From positions 496,001 through 560,000 of the forward strand of contig NZ_UPSE01000453.1 in assembly GCF_900573885.1 (NCBI RefSeq): a stretch of DNA of 64,000 nucleotides, written 5' to 3'. Below are positions 46,553-55,676 of this stretch, one piece after another. The first letter of the stretch is position 1; the number at the start of each line of letters is the position of its first letter. The notes below the pieces were generated by a model that searched no databases, was not told the origin of the DNA, and saw only the letters and a program-made list of their open reading frames with translations. The stretch is from Pseudomonas viridiflava (GTDB taxonomy: Bacteria; Pseudomonadota; Gammaproteobacteria; Pseudomonadales; Pseudomonadaceae). A program made the translations under genes and the position numbers.

Positions 46553-47944
46553 TCACATATTCGCTTCCGCGTACTCGGCCAACACCGACCGCGGCACGCC
46601 TTGCAGGGTGATATGCACCCCATGTGGAAAATCTTTAAAGCGTTCCGTCAGGTACGTCAGCCCCGAGCTTGGTGCTGACAGATACGGCGTATCGATCTGC
46701 GCCAGGTTACCCAGGCACACCACTTTCGAACCGGTACCAGCGCGCGTGATGATGGTTTTCATCTGGTGCGGCGTCAGGTTCTGGCATTCGTCGATCAGAA
46801 TCAGGCTTTGCTGGAAGCTGCGACCGCGAATGTAGTTCAGCGATTTGAATTGCAGCGGCACTTTGCCAAGGATGTAGTCGACGCTGCCGTGGGTGTTCTC
46901 GTCGTCCATGTGCAGGGCTTCGAGGTTGTCGGTGATGGCGCCCAGCCACGGCTCCATTTTTTCCGCTTCGGTGCCGGGCAGGAACCCGATTTCCTGATCC
47001 AGACCCTGCACGCTGCGGGTAGCGATGATGCGGCGGTAACGCTTGGTGACCATGGTCTGTTCGATGGCCGCCGCCAGGGCCAGGATGGTTTTGCCCGAGC
47101 CGGCCGCGCCGGACAGGTTGACCAGGTGAATGTCCGGATCAAGCAAGGCGAATAGCGCCAGGCTCTGGTAGATGTCGCGCGGGCGCAGGCCCCACGCTTC
47201 CTGATGCAGCAAGGGCTCCTGATGCAGGTCCAGAAGCAGCAGCTCATCGGCTTTGATGCCTTTGACCCAGCCGACAAAACCCTGCTCGTCGATGATGAAT
47301 TCGTTGATATGCACGGCCGGCAAGTTGTCGGTCATCTGCACGCGGTGCCAGGTACGGCCGTGGTCCTGGCGGGTGTCGACCTTGTTGACGCGATCCCAGA
47401 ACGAGCCGCTGAGGGTGTGATACCCGCGCGGCAACAGCGAGATGTCGTCCACCAACTGGTCGGTGTGGTAGTCCTCGGATTCAATGCCACAGGCGCGCGC
47501 CTTGAGGCGCATGTTGATGTCTTTGGTAACCAGCACCACGGAGAGGCCCGGCTTGCGCGCTTGCAAGTCGACCAGCTGGTTGATGATTTTGTTGTCGTTG
47601 AGGTCTTCGGGCAGCCAGGTGATGGGCTCGGCACGACGACTCATGAGAATGGAGAGGTAACCGCAGGGGCCGCTTTTATCGCGTTGGATCGGTACACCGT
47701 GTTCGACTTCTTCGGGAGAGGCACCGCCGAGAATCTTGTCGATCAGGCGGATGGCCTGCCTGCATTCTGCTGCGACGCCTTGCTTGCCGGTTTTGAGCTT
47801 GTCCAGTTCCTCAAGGACGGTCATGGGGATGGCGACGTGGTGTTCCTGGAAATTCAGCAGGGCGTTGGGGTCGTGGATCAGAACGTTTGTATCGAGGGCG
47901 TACAGAATTGGAGCAGTAGGGCTGGAGCGTCCGTGGTCATCCAT
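46553..47944 (-). CDS. PIN-PhoH family ATPase (PhoH2-like)
   Basis: 463 aa. An N-terminal PIN nuclease-like domain (YALDTNVLIHDPNALLNF, acidic site) covers about residues 15-150. The PhoH ATPase domain has Walker A GAAGSGKT near residue 280, Walker B LILIDECQNL and the sensor TRAGTGSKVVCLGN. PhoH2-type proteins are RNA helicase/RNases; the cellular role here is inferred as RNA processing. The start lies 541 bp from the divergent purine permease gene. It is unrelated to alginate as far as sequence shows. Confidence 0.93.
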   Translation of the reverse strand: MDDHGRSSPTAPILYALDTNVLIHDPNALLNFQEHHVAIPMTVLEELDKLKTGKQGVAAECRQAIRLIDKILGGASPEEVEHGVPIQRDKSGPCGYLSILMSRRAEPITWLPEDLNDNKIINQLVDLQARKPGLSVVLVTKDINMRLKARACGIESEDYHTDQLVDDISLLPRGYHTLSGSFWDRVNKVDTRQDHGRTWHRVQMTDNLPAVHINEFIIDEQGFVGWVKGIKADELLLLDLHQEPLLHQEAWGLRPRDIYQSLALFALLDPDIHLVNLSGAAGSGKTILALAAAIEQTMVTKRYRRIIATRSVQGLDQEIGFLPGTEAEKMEPWLGAITDNLEALHMDDENTHGSVDYILGKVPLQFKSLNYIRGRSFQQSLILIDECQNLTPHQMKTIITRAGTGSKVVCLGNLAQIDTPYLSAPSSGLTYLTERFKDFPHGVHITLQGVPRSVLAEYAEANM

Positions 47945-48485
47945 ACTCGGTCACCTTCTTATAGGAGCCAAGCGACGGAATGCCAGATCAGCGCTCCGCC
48001 GCACCAGACCGGCGTTTCATTCCCTGGCCGCAGCGGGGGAATTGCACCAGCAGAGAAGAGGCTGCCGCGTGCCAGTTACGACGGTCTGCCTTTTAGATAC
48101 TCCAAAAAACGTGACAGGAAAAAGTAATTTTTGCGTTTGCCGGGTTTATTTTTCGGCGCGACGAAAAGCCCTTGGCGTACCCGCGGGTCCTCGTTAAAGT
48201 CGGAAGTCCTACCAGCGCTTAACAGCCTTTTCCTACATACGTTTTACGTATGCAGAACAGCTCGCCCCGCCCTCTTCCTTTACCTTTTTGCCCATCGCTG
48301 TTTCCTGCCTGACCGGCCTGCGCCCGATGCAAGGCACAAGCGCGTACGTGCGAACTGGTATGATGCGCCGCTTTTTTCGCCGCACCCGACTCGTCGGAGC
48401 CTGCAAAGCAGCGCCAGCCAGGCGTGTGTGCTTTGCTTCTGATGAGCAACAAGACGGCCACTGATCACATCCGCGGAGCCCGCCC
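47945..48485. other. Intergenic region with candidate promoter and palindrome
   Basis: About 540 bp between divergent genes. At 48236-48252 a perfect palindrome catacgt-ttt-acgtatg is seen. At 48359-48364 TATGAT preceded by TG (extended -10) is a plausible promoter for the purine permease, leaving a leader of about 115 nt. The rest shows no gene. I do not see a purine riboswitch core. Confidence 0.45.
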
Positions 48486-49781
48486 ATGCTGGAAAGACTG
48501 TTCCAACTGACTGCACACAACACCACGGTGCGCACCGAGGTCCTTGCCGGGATCACGACTTTCCTGACCATGGCCTACATTCTGTTCGTCAACCCGAGCA
48601 TCCTCGGCGAAACCGGCATGGACAAGGGCGCCATCTTCGTCGCCACCTGCCTGGCCGCCGCCATCGGCTCGGCCATCATGGGCCTGATTGCCAACTACCC
48701 CATCGCCCTCGCCCCCGGCATGGGCTTGAACGCCTTCTTCACCTACACCGTGGTGCTGCACATGGGCCACACCTGGCAGGTGGCGCTGGGCGCGGTGTTT
48801 ATTTCGGCGTGTATGTTTTTTGTGCTGTCGATCTTTCGCATCCGTGAATGGATCATCAACAGCATTCCCCTTGAGCTGCGCTCGGCCATTGCCGCCGGCA
48901 TTGGCTTGTTCCTGGCGCTCATCGCGCTGAAAGAAGCCGGCATCGTCATCGCCAACCCGGCCACGCTGGTGGGCATGGGCGACCTCAGCCAGCCCGCACC
49001 GCTGCTGGCGATTCTCGGTTTCTTCATCATCGTTGCCCTGGAAGCCCGCAAAATTACCGGCGCCGTGCTGATCGGCATTCTGGTCACCACCGCCGCCGGC
49101 ATCGCCCTGGGCGTTTCCCAATTTGGTGGCGTTTTCTCCATGCCGCCCTCCTTGGCACCCACGTTCATGCAGCTGGACATCAAAGGCGCGCTGAACATCG
49201 GCCTGGTGACCGTGGTGTTTGCCTTCCTGTTTGTGGATATTTTCGACAACTCCGGCACCCTGATCGCCGTGGCCAAGAAAGCCGGCCTGATGCGCGCCGA
49301 CGGCTACATGCCGAAAATGGGCCGCGCCCTGATCGCCGACAGTAGCGCGGCAATGGTCGGCTCGGTGCTCGGCACCTCGACCACCACCAGCTATATCGAA
49401 TCGGCGGCCGGCGTAAGCGCCGGTGGCCGCACCGGGCTTACCGCGGTAGTCGTCGCCATTCTGTTTTTGCTGGCGCTGTTTCTGTCGCCACTGGCCGGCA
49501 GCGTGCCGGCCTTCGCCACCGCCCCGGCGTTGCTGTTTGTAGCGGTGCTGATGACCGCTGGCCTGGCGGAAATTGACTGGAGCGACATCACCGTTGCCGC
49601 CCCGGTGGTCATCACTGCGCTGGCCATGCCGCTGACCTTCTCGATTGCCAACGGCATCGCCTTCGGCTTTATCGCCTGGACGGTGATCAAGCTGCTCGCC
49701 GGACGCTGGCGCGAACTCAACCCGGCGCTGGTGATTCTCGCCGCCCTGTTCGTGGTCAAGCTCGGGTGGTTCAACGCATGA
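48486..49781 (+). CDS. NCS2 family purine permease (AzgA-like)
   Basis: 431-aa inner-membrane transporter of about 13-14 helices. The N-terminus [38 protein letters not shown] is diagnostic of the AzgA/PbuG guanine-hypoxanthine-adenine group of NCS2. [26 protein letters not shown] is the conserved substrate-site region. Proton-driven purine uptake is expected. Its stop overlaps the trmA start (ATGA), so the two genes are translationally coupled, an uncommon partnership. Confidence 0.92.
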   Translation: MLERLFQLTAHNTTVRTEVLAGITTFLTMAYILFVNPSILGETGMDKGAIFVATCLAAAIGSAIMGLIANYPIALAPGMGLNAFFTYTVVLHMGHTWQVALGAVFISACMFFVLSIFRIREWIINSIPLELRSAIAAGIGLFLALIALKEAGIVIANPATLVGMGDLSQPAPLLAILGFFIIVALEARKITGAVLIGILVTTAAGIALGVSQFGGVFSMPPSLAPTFMQLDIKGALNIGLVTVVFAFLFVDIFDNSGTLIAVAKKAGLMRADGYMPKMGRALIADSSAAMVGSVLGTSTTTSYIESAAGVSAGGRTGLTAVVVAILFLLALFLSPLAGSVPAFATAPALLFVAVLMTAGLAEIDWSDITVAAPVVITALAMPLTFSIANGIAFGFIAWTVIKLLAGRWRELNPALVILAALFVVKLGWFNA

Positions 49782-50866
49782 GCGCGCCCCAATTCGACCC
49801 CAGCACCTACGACGTTCAGCTCGCCGAAAAAAAGCAGCGCCTGCAGGATTTGCTCGCGCCGTTCGATGCCCCTGCACCGCAGGTATTCGAGTCGCCGCGC
49901 GAGTTCTATCGCCTGCGCGCCGAGTTCCGCCTGTGGCGTGAAGGTGAGGAGCGCTTCTACGCCATGTTTGCCGCCGGCGACAAACACACGCCGATTCTGC
50001 TTGAAGACTTCCCCATCGCCAGCCAGCGCATCAACGCGCTGATGCCGCGGCTCAAAACTGCCTGGCAGGGCAGCAAGGCGCTGGGGTTCAAGCTGTTTCA
50101 AGTGGAGTTTCTGACAACCCTGGCTGGCGACGGCCTGATTACCCTGTGCTACCACCGCCCTTTGAACGAGGAATGGCAGGCCGCCGCCGAGCAGTTGGCA
50201 GCGGACCTGGGCGTGAGCATCGTCGGGCGCTCCCGAGGGCAACGGCTGGTTGTTGGTCGCGACTACGTCGTGGAAAAACTCGACGTCGCCGGCCGCACCT
50301 TCAGCTACCGGCAACCCGAAGGCGCTTTCACCCAGCCCAACGGCACGGTGAACCAGCACATGCTCAATTGGGCGTACGAGGCGCTCGGTCAACGCAGCGA
50401 CGACTTGCTCGAGCTGTATTGCGGCAACGGCAATTTCACCCTGCCGCTGGCCACCCGCGTGCGTAAGGTGCTGGCCACGGAAATCAGCAAAACCTCCGTG
50501 AACGCCGCGCTCGCCAACCTGGACGACAACGGCGTAAGCAACGTGACGCTGGTGCGTTTGTCCGCCGAAGAACTGACCGAAGCGCTCAACGAGGTGCGGC
50601 CGTTCCGTCGCCTGCACGGCATCGACCTCAAGGCCTACCAGTTCGGCAGCGTATTCGTGGACCCGCCGCGCGCCGGCATGGACGCCGACACCTGCGAACT
50701 GACGCGGCGCTTCGACAACATCCTGTACATCTCCTGCAACCCGGAAACCCTCGCGGCAAACATCGCCCAACTAAACGATACGCATCGCATCGAGCGGTGC
50801 GCGCTGTTTGATCAGTTCCCGTACACCCATCACATGGAATCGGGCGTTCTGCTGACGCGCCGTTAA
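49778..50866 (+). CDS. trmA: tRNA (uracil54-C5)-methyltransferase TrmA
   Basis: 362-aa RNA methyltransferase that makes ribothymidine 54 in tRNA. Motifs: [16 protein letters not shown] (SAM), [10 protein letters not shown], and catalytic Cys in [13 protein letters not shown]. The N-terminal [22 protein letters not shown] is the typical TrmA opening. ATG 49778 overlaps the permease stop by 4 bp; the longer frame (49766) is inside that gene. A run of TGTACA boxes follows the stop. Confidence 0.95.
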   Translation: MSAPQFDPSTYDVQLAEKKQRLQDLLAPFDAPAPQVFESPREFYRLRAEFRLWREGEERFYAMFAAGDKHTPILLEDFPIASQRINALMPRLKTAWQGSKALGFKLFQVEFLTTLAGDGLITLCYHRPLNEEWQAAAEQLAADLGVSIVGRSRGQRLVVGRDYVVEKLDVAGRTFSYRQPEGAFTQPNGTVNQHMLNWAYEALGQRSDDLLELYCGNGNFTLPLATRVRKVLATEISKTSVNAALANLDDNGVSNVTLVRLSAEELTEALNEVRPFRRLHGIDLKAYQFGSVFVDPPRAGMDADTCELTRRFDNILYISCNPETLAANIAQLNDTHRIERCALFDQFPYTHHMESGVLLTRR

Positions 50867-50879
50867 GCAGTACGGCACC

Positions 50880-50975
50880 TGTACAATCCGAAAACTTGTA
50901 CAAGCCTCTTGCGCTTGTACAAGTACCCCTCTAGTCTCTCACCTAAAGCTGTACAAGATCTTTCTCTTGTACAAG
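50880..50975 (+). promoter_or_regulatory. Five TGTACA boxes, LitR/PplR-type operator
   Basis: TGTACA occurs at 50880, 50897, 50916, 50950 and 50968. Three of them sit in the full palindrome CTTGTACAAG (50895, 50914, 50966). The last two are spaced exactly 12 bp (50956-50967), matching the published LitR/PplR-type box T(G/A)TACA-N12-TGTACA of Pseudomonas light-regulated genes. The first two are 11 bp apart and the second and third 13 bp. They lie immediately upstream of the nine-gene operon containing a MerR/LitR-like regulator and phrB. Confidence 0.75.
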
Positions 50976-50993
50976 TAAGCCGCAGGGGCAGTC

Positions 50994-51947
50994 ATGGGTC
51001 AGAGCAAACCGAAAATAGCCGTCAGCGCCTGTTTAATGGGCGATGAGGTGCGCTACAACGGCGGGCACAAGCGTTCAACGCTGTGCACCGAGCAACTGAC
51101 TGAGCATGTGGACTTGGTGGGCGTTTGCCCGGAAGTGGCGATTGGCATGGGCACGCCCCGCGAGCCGATCCGCCTGGTGGGCGACATTGCTGCACCGCGT
51201 GCGGTGGGCAGTGTGAGCCCGGAGCTGGAAGTGACCGACGCCCTCACCGCCTACGGCGAGAAGATGGCCACGCAGCTCACCGGCATCAGCGGCTACATCT
51301 TTATGCAGAAGTCGCCGTCGTGCGGGTTGTACCGGGTCAAGGTGTATCAGGCCAATGGTTTGCCCGCGCCGGGCGGTGGTCGTGGCCTGTATGCCGCTGC
51401 GTTCTGTGCGGCTTTGCCGGATTTGCCGGTGGAAGAAGAAGGCCGGCTGAACGACCCGGTGCTGCGAGAAAATTTCCTCACCCGCGTTTACGCCTATGCC
51501 GACTGGCAAGAGCTGCTGCAAACCGGTCTGACCCGCCAGCGCCTCACGCACTTTCATGCGCGCTACAAGTACCTGTTGCTGGCCACCAACCCTGAGCAGT
51601 ACCGCGCGTTGGGCCAACTGCTCGGCGACATGGTGTTGCACGATCTGAGCGAGCTTGCCCCGCGCTATTTCAGCGCCCTGATGGAGGCCCTGCGCAAATG
51701 CGCCACCCGCGGGACCCACAGCAATGTGTTGCAGCACCTCAGCGGTCATTTGAAGCAAACGCTGAGTACCAAAGAAAAAGCCGAAATGCAGCAGCTGATC
51801 GAGCAATATCGCCGTGGATATGTGCCGTTGGTGGTGCCGCTCACGTTGCTTAAGCACCACTTCTTATTGCATCCCGATCATTACGTTGCGCAGCAGGTGT
51901 ACCTGCAGCCGCACCCGGCCACGCTGAGCCTGCGCAACGCGCTTTAA
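50994..51947 (+). CDS. DUF523/DUF1722 fusion protein (YbgA-like)
   Basis: 317 aa. N-terminal DUF523 with VSACLMGDEVRYNGGHKRS and Cys-rich pieces (LYRVKVY, KSPSCG) spans about residues 1-155. The C-terminal DUF1722 (YbgA) domain has HARYKYLLLATNPEQYRALGQLLGD and LKHHFLLHPDHYVAQQVYLQPHP. Function is unknown. In E. coli, ybgA lies directly upstream of phr, and here the protein again heads the phrB operon. That persistent link hints at a role in photo-damage response. First gene after the TGTACA boxes; 14 bp before the regulator gene. Confidence 0.88.
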   Translation: MGQSKPKIAVSACLMGDEVRYNGGHKRSTLCTEQLTEHVDLVGVCPEVAIGMGTPREPIRLVGDIAAPRAVGSVSPELEVTDALTAYGEKMATQLTGISGYIFMQKSPSCGLYRVKVYQANGLPAPGGGRGLYAAAFCAALPDLPVEEEGRLNDPVLRENFLTRVYAYADWQELLQTGLTRQRLTHFHARYKYLLLATNPEQYRALGQLLGDMVLHDLSELAPRYFSALMEALRKCATRGTHSNVLQHLSGHLKQTLSTKEKAEMQQLIEQYRRGYVPLVVPLTLLKHHFLLHPDHYVAQQVYLQPHPATLSLRNAL

Positions 51948-51961
51948 CTGGATTACCGACC

Positions 51962-52933
51962 ATGAGCAAACACGCACCGCAACACGACGAAATTGAAGAC
52001 ACCAGCGATGCCGAGCTGCAAGCGGCGCTGGCTAACAACATGCTGCCCATTCGCGAGGTGTCGCGCATTACCGGCGTCAACCCGGTCACCTTGCGCGCCT
52101 GGGAGCGTCGCTACGGGCTGATCGTGCCGCAGCGCACGGCCAAGGGGCATCGCCTGTACACGCAAGACCACATCACCCGTATTCAGGCAATTCTTACCTG
52201 GCTCAATCGCGGCGTGGCCGTCAGCCAGGTCAAGGCGTTGCTGAAAACCGCTGCCCTGCCCAACGCCCATGTCGACAGCAATGGCTGGGAAGAAGCGCGC
52301 GTGGCGCTGCTTAATGCCATCAGCGAACAAGCCGAGCGCCGGCTGGACGATGCTTTCAAACGCGTTGAGCTGTTGTATCCGCCGAAACTGCTGTGCGAAC
52401 AACTGCTGCTACCGCTGCTGGCCGAGCTGGAACAGCGCTGGCAGGGGCAATTCGGCGCGCAACTGGAGAAGGTGTTTTTCTTCTCTTGGCTGCGCAGCAA
52501 ATTGGGCGCGCGCATTTATCACAACAACCGACAGCAGAGCGGCGCGCCGTTGCTGCTGGTGAACCTGTCCGATCTGCCCATGGAGCCGGCGTTGTGGCTG
52601 TCGGCGTGGCTGCTGAGCAGCGCCGATTGTGCGGTCGAGGTATTCGACTGGCCCTTGCCGCCGTTGGAATTGGCGCTGGCTATCGAGCACATCAAACCGC
52701 GCGCCACGCTGCTGTATTCCGGCCAGGCGCTGGCCAGTGCGCAATTGCCCAAGCTGCTGGCCGACAGTAGCTGCCCGCGTTTGCTGGTTGGCCCGACCGT
52801 GCGCATTCATCACGACGACTTGCTCGCCTTGCAAACCCAGCTCAACGGCCTGCACCTGGCCGATGACCCGGTGCTGGCCCTGGAAACCCTGCAGCAGCTC
52901 GACCTGCTCGGCGCGAAAAAGGCCAACGCGTGA
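51962..52933 (+). CDS. MerR family regulator, class II LitR/PplR-like
   Basis: 323 aa. The N-terminal MerR helix-turn-helix (LPIREVSRITGVNPVTLRAWERRYGLIVPQRTAKGHRLYT) covers residues 27-66. A LitR/CarH-like helical and Rossmann C-terminal region (residues about 95-320) follows. It lacks the DxHxxG vitamin B12-binding motif: the corresponding region reads VNLSDLPMEPALWLSAWLL. This fits class II LitR (PplR) proteins, which do not use cobalamin and take their light signal from a LOV-domain partner in P. putida (established knowledge). It probably acts on the TGTACA boxes upstream. No LOV gene is in this window. Confidence 0.85.
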   Translation: MSKHAPQHDEIEDTSDAELQAALANNMLPIREVSRITGVNPVTLRAWERRYGLIVPQRTAKGHRLYTQDHITRIQAILTWLNRGVAVSQVKALLKTAALPNAHVDSNGWEEARVALLNAISEQAERRLDDAFKRVELLYPPKLLCEQLLLPLLAELEQRWQGQFGAQLEKVFFFSWLRSKLGARIYHNNRQQSGAPLLLVNLSDLPMEPALWLSAWLLSSADCAVEVFDWPLPPLELALAIEHIKPRATLLYSGQALASAQLPKLLADSSCPRLLVGPTVRIHHDDLLALQTQLNGLHLADDPVLALETLQQLDLLGAKKANA

Positions 52934-54411
52934 TGCGCCAGCTGATGTGGTTTCGCACCGACCTGCGTGTGCAGGACAACAGCGCGCTGGCCGCCGCCAT
53001 GCAGGCGGGGCCGACGCTCGCGGTGTTTCTACTCAGCCCTTCGCAATGGCAACAACATGACGACGCCCCGTGCAAAGTCGATTTCTGGCTGCGCAACCTC
53101 GTACCGCTGCGTGAGGCGCTCGGGAAACTGGGCGTGCCGCTGCTGATTCGCACGGCGGACACCTGGACCGACGCGCCGCAAGTAATCGCCGAGCTGTGCA
53201 ATGAGCATGAAATTGGCTGCGTGCAGGTTAATGAAGAGTACGGAATCCACGAAACCCGGCGCGACCATGCCGTGGCCGATCGCCTCGGCGAGCAAGGCGT
53301 GCAGTGGCACAGCCACCTCGATCAGTTGCTGTTCCAGCCGGGCAGCATTCTGACCAAGGCCGGCAATTACTTTCAGGTGTTCAGCCAGTTCCGCAAGGTC
53401 TGCTACAGCCGTCTGCACACCGCGCTGCCGCCGCTCGTGCCGTTGCCGAAAAAGCAGCCGGCGCTGGGCATTGCCAGCGACACCCTGCCCGCCTCGGTGC
53501 CCGGTTTCGCCACGCCGCCGGCCAGCCTGCAAGCATTGTGGCCGGCCGGCGAAGCCGAAGCCCATGAGCGCCTGGAAACCTTTGCCGACGAGCGCATCGG
53601 CTATTACCACGACGCCCGCGACCTGCCCGCCAAGCCCGGTACCAGCCAGCTGTCGACGTACCTGGCAGCGGGCGTGGTTTCGGCGCGCCAATGCCTGCAC
53701 CGCGCGCTAATGAGCAATCAGGGCGAGTTCGAAAGCGGCAATAGCGGAATCATCACCTGGATCAACGAACTGCTCTGGCGCGAGTTCTACAAGCACATTC
53801 TGGCCGGTTATCCGCGTGTGTCGCGCCACCGTGCCTTTCGCCAGGAAACCGAAGCGCTGGCCTGGCGCAACGCGCCGAAAGACCTTGCGGCCTGGCAGGA
53901 AGGCCGTACCGGTATTCCGCTGATTGACGCGGCCATCAAGCAGTTGCTCGCCACCGGCTGGATGCACAACCGGTTGCGCATGGTGGTGGCGATGTTTTTG
54001 ACCAAAAACCTGCTGATCGACTGGCGTGAAGGCGAGCGCTTCTTCATGCGCCACCTGATCGACGGCGACCTGGCCGCCAACAATGGCGGCTGGCAGTGGA
54101 GCGCCTCCACCGGCACCGACTCGGTGCCCTACTTCCGCATTTTCAATCCGGTGAGCCAATCGCAGCGCTTCGACGCTCAAGGCCGTTTTATTCGCCACTG
54201 GCTGCCGCAACTGAATGACCTCAGCGACAAAGACGTGCACAGCCCGCACCTGCGCAAAGGGACTGACCTGTTTGGCGGCGTGGATTACCCCGCGCCCATC
54301 GTTGATTTAAGCAGTAGCCGAGCGCGCGCCATCAGCGCGTTCAAGAGCCTGGGCGACGCCCAACTTCCGCCGCTGTTCGGCGCCGACAGTGATGTGCCCT
54401 GGAGAAACTGA
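52933..54411 (+). CDS. phrB: Deoxyribodipyrimidine photolyase PhrB
   Basis: 492-aa CPD photolyase. It opens LMWFRTDLRVQDNSALAAAM. The FAD-binding domain has STYLAAGVVSARQCL, TGWMHNRLRMVVAMFLTKNLLIDWREGERFFMRHL and GDLAANNGGWQWSASTGTDSVPYFRIFNP. It repairs UV pyrimidine dimers with blue light. ATG 52933 overlaps the regulator stop by one base. Third gene of the TGTACA-box operon, so light induction is expected. Confidence 0.95.
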   Translation: MRQLMWFRTDLRVQDNSALAAAMQAGPTLAVFLLSPSQWQQHDDAPCKVDFWLRNLVPLREALGKLGVPLLIRTADTWTDAPQVIAELCNEHEIGCVQVNEEYGIHETRRDHAVADRLGEQGVQWHSHLDQLLFQPGSILTKAGNYFQVFSQFRKVCYSRLHTALPPLVPLPKKQPALGIASDTLPASVPGFATPPASLQALWPAGEAEAHERLETFADERIGYYHDARDLPAKPGTSQLSTYLAAGVVSARQCLHRALMSNQGEFESGNSGIITWINELLWREFYKHILAGYPRVSRHRAFRQETEALAWRNAPKDLAAWQEGRTGIPLIDAAIKQLLATGWMHNRLRMVVAMFLTKNLLIDWREGERFFMRHLIDGDLAANNGGWQWSASTGTDSVPYFRIFNPVSQSQRFDAQGRFIRHWLPQLNDLSDKDVHSPHLRKGTDLFGGVDYPAPIVDLSSSRARAISAFKSLGDAQLPPLFGADSDVPWRN

Positions 54412-54414
54412 GCC

Positions 54415-54891
54415 ATGCCCCTTGAACCAGCAGCAACGCCCGGCGACGAGCCGCAGCGTAACGGTGAACAGCGCGAGTTCCTCCAGCGCTTCGCTAGCGG
54501 ATTCGCCGCGCTGAATGCCGACAATCTGGACACCCTGGGCACGCTCTACAGCGACGACGTGCGCTTCCAGGACCCGCTGCATGAAATTCACGGCCTGCCG
54601 GCAATGCGCGCCTATTTCGAGCAGCTGTATGCCAACGTTCAGGACCTGCGCTTCCAGTTCCACGGTTACGACCAGCTCGCTTCGGGCGCCGGCTACCTGC
54701 GCTGGACCATGACCTACCGTCACCCCCGTTTGAATGGCGGCAAGCCAATCGACGTGGACGGCTGCTCGCACCTGCTGTGGCACGAAAAGGTTTACGCGCA
54801 CCGCGACTATTTCGACGCTGGCGCCCTGCTGTATGAGCACCTGCCCTTGATGGGCGGGGTCATTAACTGGCTAAAGGGGCGTCTGGCATGA
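54415..54891 (+). CDS. SnoaL-like NTF2-fold protein of the phrB operon
   Basis: 158 aa, starting 3 bp after phrB. Core pattern QREFLQRFASGFAALNADNLDTLGTLYSDDVRFQDPLHEIHGLPAMRAYFEQLYANV is clear SnoaL/NTF2 fold, with HLLWHEKVYAHRDYFDAGALLYEHLPLMGGVI near the end. The substrate is unknown. It belongs to a conserved gene string in Pseudomonas light-regulated phrB regions (by recollection), so a role in the lipid-modification part is plausible. Overlaps the SDR gene by 4 bp. Confidence 0.87.
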   Translation: MPLEPAATPGDEPQRNGEQREFLQRFASGFAALNADNLDTLGTLYSDDVRFQDPLHEIHGLPAMRAYFEQLYANVQDLRFQFHGYDQLASGAGYLRWTMTYRHPRLNGGKPIDVDGCSHLLWHEKVYAHRDYFDAGALLYEHLPLMGGVINWLKGRLA

Positions 54892-55676
54892 CCAACGCAC
54901 GGCGTATCTGGCTGACCGGCGCCAGCAGTGGCATTGGCGCTGCATTGGCTGAACAGCTGCTCACCGAAGGCCATCGATTAGTGCTTAGCGCCCGCCGTGC
55001 GGAGCCCTTGCAAGCGTTGGCGGCGCGTTTTCCTGGACGCGTTCTGGTGCTGCCGGGCGACCTGGGCGAGCCTGAGCAAGTGCGTGCGATCGGTGAGCAG
55101 ATTGCGCAGCAATGGGGCGCGCTGGACGGCGCAATTCTCAACGCCGGCACCTGTGAGTACATCGACGCGCAGCACTTCGAAGCGGCGATGATCGAGCGCG
55201 TCATGCGCGCCAACCTGCTGTCGGCCAGTTACTGCATCGAGGCGGCATTGCCGTTGTTGCGTGCTGGCCATGAACCGCACCTGGTTGCCGTTGCCAGCTC
55301 AGTGACTTATTTACCGCTGCCCCGCGCCGAAGCCTATGGCGCCTCGAAAGCCGCGCTGCGCTATTTGATTCAGGCACTGCGCATCGACCTCGCTGCCGAG
55401 GGCATCGACGTTACGCTGGTCAGCCCCGGCTTCGTCGACACACCGCTGACCGCGCGCAATGACTTCGCCATGCCGATGACCTGGTCCGCTGAAAAAGCCG
55501 CCACACATATCGCCAAGCGCCTGCCGAAACGCCCTCACGAAATCGCCTTCCCGGGCCCCTTTATCGCCGTGCTCAAGTTGCTCGCCAGCCTGCCTTCGAC
55601 CGTGCAGCTGGCCCTGGGCAAACGCATGGCCCGCCCCTCTGAACCTGCTCAGCATTCCGCCAAGGACGATGTATGA
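54888..55676 (+). CDS. SDR family oxidoreductase of the phrB operon
   Basis: 262-aa short-chain dehydrogenase. Cofactor motif: TGASSGIGAALAEQLLTEG at residues 8-26. The Asn-Ala-Gly is LNAG, the catalytic Ser is in VASSVTYLPL, and Tyr/Lys are in YGASKAALRYLI. ATGA overlaps on both sides (54888-54891 and 55673-55676) show translational coupling. A lipid-related keto/hydroxy substrate is inferred from the neighbouring Cfa and FAD-oxidoreductase genes. Confidence 0.9.
   Translation: MTNARRIWLTGASSGIGAALAEQLLTEGHRLVLSARRAEPLQALAARFPGRVLVLPGDLGEPEQVRAIGEQIAQQWGALDGAILNAGTCEYIDAQHFEAAMIERVMRANLLSASYCIEAALPLLRAGHEPHLVAVASSVTYLPLPRAEAYGASKAALRYLIQALRIDLAAEGIDVTLVSPGFVDTPLTARNDFAMPMTWSAEKAATHIAKRLPKRPHEIAFPGPFIAVLKLLASLPSTVQLALGKRMARPSEPAQHSAKDDV

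Noticed and set aside
48236..48252. catacgtttt-acgtatg palindrome as a known operator
   Set aside because: It is a clear palindrome but I recognise no regulator for it; noted only within the intergenic entry.
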